Of a stretch of 64,000 nucleotides of DNA, positions 24,769 to 31,291 are shown one piece after another (the stretch's first letter is position 1; each line of letters begins with the position of its first letter). The notes under the pieces were generated by a model. It was not told where the DNA came from. It searched no databases and saw only the letters and a program-made list of their open reading frames with translations. The stretch is from Bacteroides stercoris ATCC 43183 (lineage in GTDB: Bacteria > Bacteroidota > Bacteroidia > Bacteroidales > Bacteroidaceae). Location of the stretch: positions 1,178,001 through 1,242,000 of the forward strand of contig NZ_CP102262.1 of assembly GCF_025147325.1 (NCBI RefSeq), written 5' to 3'. Made by a program: the position numbers and the translations under genes.

Positions 24769-25737
24769 TTAGAAAGCACTGGGTTTCAGTCTCAAACCGA
24801 CAGTCTCTTCCAGATTGAACATCAGGTTCATGTTGTGTACGGCCTGTCCGCTGGCTCCTTTCAGCAGGTTGTCTATGCAGGAGATGATAAGGAGCTTGTC
24901 GCCATGCTTTTCCAAATGGATAAGGCATTTGTTGGTGTTGACAACCTGCTTCAAATCGATGTTCTTGCCGACGATATGCGTGAAGGAGTCTTTGGCATAA
25001 TACTCTTCATACATGCGGACAATCTCTTCCAATGCCACTTTGGTCTTTATCACGATAGTGGTAAAGATGCCGCGGGGAAAATCACCACGATAGGGGATGA
25101 AATCGATGTCCGAATCGAAACTGTTCTGGAGCTGTTTGAGCGATTGCTTGATTTCGGGCACGTGCTGGTGCTCGAAAGCCTTGTACACACTCAGGTTGTT
25201 GTTGCGCCAGCTGAAGTGGCTCGTAGCTCCCGGCTTGACGCCTGCACCGGTACTGCCGGTGATGGCATTCACCATAATATCGCCGTTCAGCATCAGATGC
25301 TTGGCAAGCGGAAGCAGGCCCAACTGGATACAGGTGGCGAAGCAGCCGGGGTTGGCAACATGCTTTGCCGTGCAGGTGGCACGGCGGTTCAGCTCGGGAA
25401 GGCCGTAGATGAAGTCATGGTCGTCGCTCTTGATGCGATAGTCCATGGAGAGGTCGATTATCTTCAGGTCTTCCGGTACGTTGTGGCTTTCCATGAATTT
25501 TCTGGTGTCGCCATGCGCCGTGCAGAAGAAAAGTACATCGATTTCGTCCAACGGAAGTGCGTCGGTAAACGTTAAATCCGTCTCTCCGTACAACCCTTCG
25601 TGTACGTCGGTTATTTTGTTGCCGGCATTGCTCGAGCTGTTTACGAATACGATTTCCGCTTCGGGATGGTTCAGTAACAGGCGTATCAGTTCGCCTGCCG
25701 TGTATCCGGCTCCGCCGATGATTCCTACTTTAATCAT
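24769..25737 (-). CDS. argC: N-acyl-gamma-glutamyl-phosphate reductase
   Basis: 322 residues. Rossmann start MIKVGIIGGAGYTAGELIRLL and catalytic Cys in HVANPGCFATCIQLGLLPL (about residue 132). NADPH-dependent reduction of the acylglutamyl phosphate to the semialdehyde. Its start overlaps the end of the PspC-type gene by 8 bp, indicating translational coupling inside the operon. Confidence 0.95.
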   Translation of the reverse strand: MIKVGIIGGAGYTAGELIRLLLNHPEAEIVFVNSSSNAGNKITDVHEGLYGETDLTFTDALPLDEIDVLFFCTAHGDTRKFMESHNVPEDLKIIDLSMDYRIKSDDHDFIYGLPELNRRATCTAKHVANPGCFATCIQLGLLPLAKHLMLNGDIMVNAITGSTGAGVKPGATSHFSWRNNNLSVYKAFEHQHVPEIKQSLKQLQNSFDSDIDFIPYRGDFPRGIFTTIVIKTKVALEEIVRMYEEYYAKDSFTHIVGKNIDLKQVVNTNKCLIHLEKHGDKLLIISCIDNLLKGASGQAVHNMNLMFNLEETVGLRLKPSAF

Positions 25738-25948
25738 GTTGGTAATATCTATTGGGTTCTTCTGGTATTATAACTAATAGTATGATATATATAAGCGTAC
25801 CTGCAAACGCAGTGAAGATCGTAGCAAAAACGTAGATGATGCGTACCAGTGACACGTCGAGTCCGAAAAAGTTTGCCAGTCCTGCACATACGCCGGAAAG
25901 CATTCTTCCGTTTCGGGGGCGCGTTAATTTTTGCTTTCGGTTCATCAT
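25730..25948 (-). CDS. PspC-domain small membrane protein
   Basis: 72 residues: KLTRPRNGRMLSGVCAGLANFFGLDVSLVRIIYVFATIF is the PspC domain (residues 5-60) with one membrane span (FAGTLIYIILLVIIPEEP). PspC proteins respond to envelope stress in other bacteria; here it is inserted between argG and argC with 0-bp and minus-8-bp spacing, so it must be expressed with arginine synthesis. The reason for this placement is unknown; it may be only positional. Confidence 0.88.
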   Translation of the reverse strand: MMNRKQKLTRPRNGRMLSGVCAGLANFFGLDVSLVRIIYVFATIFTAFAGTLIYIILLVIIPEEPNRYYQHD

Positions 25949-27154
25949 TTAGATTTCTTCGTCTTTGTGGTTTGAGTAATAGGCACGCAGTGCGGTAGAA
26001 GTTACCTTGATGAAACCTTTGGCGTCTTCCGCTGTCCAGCCTTTCTGCATTTCACCGTATTCGCCGAATTTGTTCTTTACAAGGTCGTCGTCGCTTTCCA
26101 CGCCTACGGTAGAGAAACAGAGCGGATGAAGTTCGAGAATCGCAGTACCGTTTACATTGCGTTGCGAAGACTCCAGCATGGCTTCGATGTCGCGCATTAC
26201 CGGTTCCAGATACTGGCTTTCGTGCAGGAACATACCGTACCAGTTGGCTACCTGGTCTTTCCAGTATTGCTGCCATTTGCTTAATGTGTATTTCTCAAGG
26301 AACTTGTGTGCGCCGATAATCAGCATGGGAGCGGCTGCCTCGAAACCTACACGCCCCTTGATGCCGATAATCGTATCGCCTACGTGCATATCACGGCCGA
26401 TGCCGTAAGCCGCACCGATTTCCTCTACCTTCTGGATAGCCTTGATGGGGTCGTCGAATTTTTCATCGTTGACCGCTTTAAGCTCACCCTTCTCGAAGGT
26501 CAGGCGCAACTGTTCGCTGCCTTCTTTGGTGCAATGTTTCAGATAGGCGCTTTCGGGAAGTCCCTGTGCGGAGTCCAGAATCTCACCGCCGCAAATGGAA
26601 GTACCCCACAGACCTACGTTATAGGAATATTTCAGTTTGGCGAAGTCGGCTGCAAAGCCGTGTTTGTTCAGATAATCTATCTCTTCCTGACGGCTCAAAG
26701 CCATGTCGCGTGTCAGCGTGATGATTTCCACGCCCGGAGCCATGACAAGGAAAGTCATGTCGAAACGAATCTGGTCGTTACCCGCACCGGTCGAACCATG
26801 TGCAATGGCGTCTGCGCCGATTTCGTTGGCGTAGCGTGCAATGGCCAGCGCCTGGAATATACGTTCGGAGCTTACGGAAATAGGATAAGTACCGTTACGC
26901 AATACGTTGCCGAATACCATGTATTTCAAGCTCTTTTCGTAATATTCCTGCGTTACGTCCAAAGTAATATATTTTACAGCACCCAGTTTGTAGGCGTTCT
27001 CTTCGTTTGTCTTCAGCTGTTCGGGGCTGAAACCGCCGGTATTGGCACAAGCCGCATATACCTCGTATCCTTTCTCTTTGGCCAGATACATAACTGTGAA
27101 TGAGGTGTCCAGACCACCGCTGAATGCAACTACTACTTTTTTCTTCTTTTCCAT
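25949..27154 (-). CDS. argG: Argininosuccinate synthase
   Basis: 401 residues. ATP-pyrophosphatase motif VVVAFSGGLDTSFT at the N-terminus; HGSTGAGNDQIRFD around residue 118 binds substrate. Joins citrulline and aspartate. The stop abuts the PspC-type gene directly. The 98 bp upstream carry several TGAAT/ATTCA words that could be ArgR half-sites. Confidence 0.95.
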   Translation of the reverse strand: MEKKKKVVVAFSGGLDTSFTVMYLAKEKGYEVYAACANTGGFSPEQLKTNEENAYKLGAVKYITLDVTQEYYEKSLKYMVFGNVLRNGTYPISVSSERIFQALAIARYANEIGADAIAHGSTGAGNDQIRFDMTFLVMAPGVEIITLTRDMALSRQEEIDYLNKHGFAADFAKLKYSYNVGLWGTSICGGEILDSAQGLPESAYLKHCTKEGSEQLRLTFEKGELKAVNDEKFDDPIKAIQKVEEIGAAYGIGRDMHVGDTIIGIKGRVGFEAAAPMLIIGAHKFLEKYTLSKWQQYWKDQVANWYGMFLHESQYLEPVMRDIEAMLESSQRNVNGTAILELHPLCFSTVGVESDDDLVKNKFGEYGEMQKGWTAEDAKGFIKVTSTALRAYYSNHKDEEI

Positions 27155-27252
27155 AATACTTATGAATTTTGAATGTTGAATTATAAATTAGGAATCAGGC
27201 TGGTTATAACGAGTCCGTGTGTTCCCATTCATAATTCAAAATCTATAATTAA

Positions 27253-27810
27253 TTATATTTTATCTTCCTCGTGTAACTTCGGGTCGTAAAGCATTGCCGT
27301 GCAAATGCAGAACTTCCGGTTTTTGGCTACCAGTATGTCATGGTTGATACAGCCCTCGCAGCCTTTCCAGAAAGCCTCGTCGTCTGTTAGTTCATTGAAA
27401 GTAACCGGTACGTAGCCCAGTTCGGTATTCATTTTCATAACGGCCGCTCCGCTGGTCAGACTGAATATCTTGGCTTTGGGCCACCGCAGGCGTGCCAGGC
27501 GGAAAGAAGCCGTCTTGATACGTTTGGCCAGTCCCAAGCCGCGGTAATCGGGATGTACGATGAGGCCCGATGTTGCCACGTACTGCTTGTTTCCCCAGCT
27601 TTCTATGTAGGTGAAACCTGCAAATTCGTCTCCACATAAAGCTATGATAGCTTTTCCTTCTTTCATTTTAGTCGCCACATATTCGTGTGTGCGTTCTGCG
27701 ATGCCCGTTCCGCGCACCTTGGCAGCTTCTCGGATGGTATCCAAAATCTTATCCACGTAAACTTCATGTGAGGCGTCGGCCACCATCACATCAATCTGTT
27801 TCGAATCCAT
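27253..27810 (-). CDS. GNAT acyltransferase of the arginine cluster
   Basis: 185 residues, GNAT fold: acyl-CoA loop VHPDYRGLGLAKRI (about residues 88-101), SLTSGAAVMKMNTELGYVPVTF. The C-terminal tail is Cys-rich (WKGCEGCINHDIL, NRKFCICTAML), possibly a metal site. It lies between argR and argG. In this position it is the obvious candidate for the first step, acylation of glutamate by acetyl- or succinyl-CoA, since no classical argA/argJ is in the window; this is inference from context. Confidence 0.8.
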   Translation of the reverse strand: MDSKQIDVMVADASHEVYVDKILDTIREAAKVRGTGIAERTHEYVATKMKEGKAIIALCGDEFAGFTYIESWGNKQYVATSGLIVHPDYRGLGLAKRIKTASFRLARLRWPKAKIFSLTSGAAVMKMNTELGYVPVTFNELTDDEAFWKGCEGCINHDILVAKNRKFCICTAMLYDPKLHEEDKI

Positions 27811-27855
27811 TTCTTTTATTTCGTTATATATTCGTTGTAATATAGTTGTACAGGT

Positions 27856-28329
27856 TTACTTTATGTTAGGAATGATTTGTGACAGAAACATACGCACCTC
27901 TTCGTGGGATGCAGCCTCGTGCAGAACCATCATGATCGTGTCGTCGCCGGCAATGGTGCCCAGTACGGCGGGACATTCGCGGTTGTCGATGTCATAAGCC
28001 ATGCTGCTGGCATAGCCGGGCCGGGTGCGGATGACGGCAATGTTCTTGGAGAAATGGAGGGAAATGAAGCCGCTGGTCATCAGCATTTCGCTTGCGCTCT
28101 GGTCGTTGCTGCGCTTGTACATGATGTTGTTGGGAAGAACATATACATATTTCCCGTTCATGTTGGCCGCTTTGGCTACTTTCAACTGTTTCAAGTCGCG
28201 TGACAAGGTGGCTTGTGTCAGCTCAAAGCCCTCTTTGTCCAAAGCCTGCAACAGCTCTTCCTGAGAACTGATGTCTTTGCTTGAGATAATCATCTTGATG
28301 GCATCTAACCGATTGGCTTTCTTTTTCAT
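27856..28329 (-). CDS. argR: Arginine repressor ArgR
   Basis: 157 residues. N-terminal winged helix (ISSKDISSQEELLQALDKEGFELTQATLSRDLKQLKVAK) and C-terminal hexamerisation/arginine-binding part (VLGTIAGDDTIMMVLHEA with the GDDT motif). Represses arginine synthesis genes when arginine is plentiful. It is first in the argR-GNAT-argG-pspC-argC-argD block and has an ARG-box-like palindrome just upstream, indicating autoregulation. Confidence 0.94.
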   Translation of the reverse strand: MKKKANRLDAIKMIISSKDISSQEELLQALDKEGFELTQATLSRDLKQLKVAKAANMNGKYVYVLPNNIMYKRSNDQSASEMLMTSGFISLHFSKNIAVIRTRPGYASSMAYDIDNRECPAVLGTIAGDDTIMMVLHEAASHEEVRMFLSQIIPNIK

Positions 28330-28334
28330 GTTTC

Positions 28335-28350
28335 TGTATAATTATTCTTA
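28335..28350. promoter_or_regulatory. Candidate ARG box before argR
   Basis: TGTATAATTATTCTTA matches the E. coli-type ARG box (TGAATwwwwATTCA) with two mismatches and lies 6 bp before the argR ATG, between it and a minus-strand -7 element reading TACTTTTG (plus-strand 28359-28366). A bound ArgR would block its own transcription. Confidence 0.45.
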
Positions 28351-28476
28351 AGTTGGTGCAAAAGTAGGGAATATTTTGGAAAGAATATACAGAAATGGGA
28401 TTTTTTTATTCTTTAATATGCAAAAAACGTAAAAAAGACGGTATATGTATGCAGGTTTGGAATATAATTAAAAGCC

Positions 28477-28507
28477 TTTTATCGGAAATCTTTTAATTAT
28501 ATCTTTG
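28477..28507 (+). promoter_or_regulatory. Promoter before the structured RNA candidate
   Basis: TATCTTTG at 28500-28507 fits the -7 consensus; TTTT sits 19 bp upstream at 28477-28480 in place of TTTG. Nearest start would be about 28513, some 250 bp before the first codon of the esterase-GH105 gene. Confidence 0.55.
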
Positions 28508-28512
28508 CGACA

Positions 28513-28709
28513 ACTTCAGACAGGTAGCCTGAAAAACTCAGTGTGGGGTAAGTGCAAGCTGTCTGCGTGCGGTTTATCTCTGGCTGCCGTAAGAGAAACG
28601 GCAAGTATAACCGTGTCTTGGGCGGGGTGGAGTTGGTGATAAACGACAAAAACAATAAGAGAACTGCCAAAAGGCTCAGAGTCCGTTTGCCGTGAAGCTC
28701 TTATTTTTG
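28513..28709 (+). ncRNA. Candidate structured RNA or long 5' leader
   Basis: This G+C-richer 200-nt stretch has no reading frame but several stems: CAGACAG/CTGTCTG (about 28519 and 28558), a TGCCGT-loop-ACGGCA hairpin nested in CGGTTTAT/GTATAACCG (about 28571-28615), and AATAAGAG/CTCTTATT (28654-28661 with 28698-28705) followed by TTTG, which could be a terminator. It begins right after a promoter. It could be a stand-alone small RNA (a Bacteroidales 6S-like RNA is one idea) or an attenuating leader of the downstream operon. I do not recognise a named family. Confidence 0.4.
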
Positions 28710-28760
28710 CAATACAGAATAAAGTTCATTTCTTAATTCTATTAAAACTATCAAAGGCAC

Positions 28761-31289
28761 ATGAAAAAACTACTTGGATTAATTTCCTTTCTTTTAGTAT
28801 TGGCAGGTTCCGTTTCTGCCAAAGTGGTACTTCCGGCTATCTTTTCCGACAATATGGTATTGCAGCAAAACGCGCAAGTCAATTTGTGGGGAAAGGCAAC
28901 GCCCGGTGAACGGGTTTCGGTAAAAGCGTCATGGACGGATAAAACCGTGACAACCAAGGCTGCGGCTGACGGCAAATGGACTGTGAAGCTGAAAACGCCT
29001 GCGGCTGCAAAAGGGCAGTCTGTTACGGTGAGCGGTGAGAATACGATTACTATTAATAATGTACTGGTAGGTGAAGTATGGCTCTGTACCGGACAATCCA
29101 ATATGGAATATCCGGTTTCCAGGCATCCCGATAAAAAATGGATGACCGGTATGATAACGGAAGCCGAGGAGATGAAGGACGCGGATTATCCGGAACTTCG
29201 TCTGTTCCGGGTGGAACATCAGTTGGCTCCCGACGGTGAAATGGATGACTGTCAAGGCCGGTGGCTGGTGTGCACGCCGAAAAACCTGTATGACTTCTCG
29301 GCTGTGGGATTCGTTTTCGGACGCCGGTTGCATAAGGAATTGAATGTGCCGGTAGGTATGATACAGTCTACATGGGGAGGTACGCATGCGGAATCGTGGA
29401 CGAAAATGAGTGTTATGAAGAACAATCCGCTCTATGCAGATGTACTTGAAGATTTTGCTTTGAAGAATGTGAAGCAGGAGAAGGGATATTGCAAGGTCCC
29501 CGCTACGCTTTGGAACGGTATGATTCATCCTATTCTGGGATATACGGTGAAAGGAAATATCTGGTATCAGGGAGAATCGAATGCCATTCGTCATGAAAAA
29601 TATCAGCAGGTATTCACCAATATGATTAACAGCTGGCGGAAAGAATGGAAGCAACCCGACATGCCGTTCTATTTCATGCAGATTGCTCCGCATAAAGGAC
29701 AGCCGGCCGGTATTCGTGAAGCACAGCTCAAAACATGGCAAAGCGGGCTGAAGAATGTAGGCATGGCGGTTGTTACGGATGCGGCGGATTCTACGGATAT
29801 TCATCCGCGTAATAAGCGCGTGGCGGGTGAACGCATGGCTTTGTGGGCGCTTGCCAAACAATATGGGAAGGATGTGGCATACTCCGGCCCGCTTTTCAAA
29901 ACGATGAAAGTCAGCGGCAATAAGGCTGTATTGAGTTTTGAATATGCCGAAGACGGTTTGATGACACCTGAGAATGCTCCGGTCAAGGGCTTTCTGGTTG
30001 CGGGAGCCGACCGGCGTTTCTATCCGGCGGTGGCTGTGATAAAAGGCAGCCGGCTGGAAGTTTCCGCTCCGCAGGTGGCGGAGCCGGTTGCCGTACGTTA
30101 CGGCTTTTGTAACTTCTTCCGTGTAAATCTTTATAATAAGTCGGGTTTGCCCGCAGTGCCTTTCCGTACGGATACATGGGAACAAGGCTCGTATGCGCGT
30201 TGGTTTGCCGACTCCGAGATGATGCGTTTCCCGCAGGCTTACCGGTTGGATCACGGCAAGCGTCTGTTCTTCGGTTATGCCCAGGGAGTGGGTTGCTGCG
30301 CCATGTTGCAGATGTGGAAGATAACGGGCGAACGTCGTTATTATGATTATGTGAAGCAATGGGCCGACTCTCTGATTAATGAAAAGGGGGAAATCCATCT
30401 GTATGATAAGTCCACTTATAACCTGGATTTCATTAACTCCGGAAAGGTGCTGTTTGACCTTTACCGTGAAACCGGCGACCAACGATATAAAGCGGCAATG
30501 GATATCCTTATCAAACAGTTGAAGAACCAGCCCCGTACTTTGGAAGGCGGATTCTGGCATAAACTGATTTATCAGCATCAGATGTGGCTGGACGGACTGT
30601 ATATGGCTTCTCCGTTTATGGCGCAGTATGGTGCGGAATTCAATAAACCGGAATGGATTGATGAGGCGGTGAAACAGTTCCGTCTCTGCCATAAACATAC
30701 CTATGATGCCAAGACAGGACTGTATCATCATGCGTGGGACGAAAGCAAGAGCCAGCGTTGGGCGAACCCGGAAACCGGACATTCTCCCAACTTCTGGGGG
30801 CGCAGTATAGGCTGGTGGTTTATGGCGCTGGTAGATGCTTTGGACTATATACCCGAAAATCATCCGGGACGTGCCGACATGATTGGCTATATCCGCGGAT
30901 TGGCGGAGACATTGCCGAAATATCAGGATAAAGCGGGACTTTGGTATCAGGTTATCGACCAGCCTAAACGCAAGGGTAATTTCCCTGAGGCATCCGTGAC
31001 CACCCAATGTATGTATGCTTATGCAAAAGCAGTGAATAAAGGATATATCGATGCCGGATACCGCGCTGTAGCGGAAAAGGCTCTGAAGGGCTTGAAAGAT
31101 AAATTGCTGGTGGAGAAACAGGACGGAACGCTGACTCTGACCCGTTGTTGCCAGGTTGGCGGTTTGGGAGGTCATCCGTATCGCGACGGAAGTTTTGAAT
31201 ATTATATAGGTGAAAAGATGAGAGATAATGACGCCAAAGCAACGGGACCGTTCATTATGGGATGTCTGGAACTGGAGAAAATAAAATAG
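28761..31289 (+). CDS. Fusion of SGNH acetylesterase and GH105 unsaturated rhamnogalacturonyl hydrolase
   Basis: 842 residues, signal peptide to residue 20 (AGSVSA). Residues ~21-465 are a sialate-O-acetylesterase-type (SASA) domain: GQSNM at 111-115 with Ser113 as nucleophile, WYQGESNA, and the Asp/His block DSTDIHPRNKR. Residues ~470-842 are GH105: the alpha6/alpha6 toroid with the catalytic-Asp motif HQMWLDGLYMASPF (Asp near 611), HSPNFWGRSIGWW and PYRDGSFEYY. Thus one secreted protein can deacetylate pectic oligosaccharides and remove the unsaturated galacturonic acid left by a lyase. First gene of four pectin enzymes; followed after 2 bp by GH106. Confidence 0.9.
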   Translation: MKKLLGLISFLLVLAGSVSAKVVLPAIFSDNMVLQQNAQVNLWGKATPGERVSVKASWTDKTVTTKAAADGKWTVKLKTPAAAKGQSVTVSGENTITINNVLVGEVWLCTGQSNMEYPVSRHPDKKWMTGMITEAEEMKDADYPELRLFRVEHQLAPDGEMDDCQGRWLVCTPKNLYDFSAVGFVFGRRLHKELNVPVGMIQSTWGGTHAESWTKMSVMKNNPLYADVLEDFALKNVKQEKGYCKVPATLWNGMIHPILGYTVKGNIWYQGESNAIRHEKYQQVFTNMINSWRKEWKQPDMPFYFMQIAPHKGQPAGIREAQLKTWQSGLKNVGMAVVTDAADSTDIHPRNKRVAGERMALWALAKQYGKDVAYSGPLFKTMKVSGNKAVLSFEYAEDGLMTPENAPVKGFLVAGADRRFYPAVAVIKGSRLEVSAPQVAEPVAVRYGFCNFFRVNLYNKSGLPAVPFRTDTWEQGSYARWFADSEMMRFPQAYRLDHGKRLFFGYAQGVGCCAMLQMWKITGERRYYDYVKQWADSLINEKGEIHLYDKSTYNLDFINSGKVLFDLYRETGDQRYKAAMDILIKQLKNQPRTLEGGFWHKLIYQHQMWLDGLYMASPFMAQYGAEFNKPEWIDEAVKQFRLCHKHTYDAKTGLYHHAWDESKSQRWANPETGHSPNFWGRSIGWWFMALVDALDYIPENHPGRADMIGYIRGLAETLPKYQDKAGLWYQVIDQPKRKGNFPEASVTTQCMYAYAKAVNKGYIDAGYRAVAEKALKGLKDKLLVEKQDGTLTLTRCCQVGGLGGHPYRDGSFEYYIGEKMRDNDAKATGPFIMGCLELEKIK

Positions 31290-31291
31290 GT

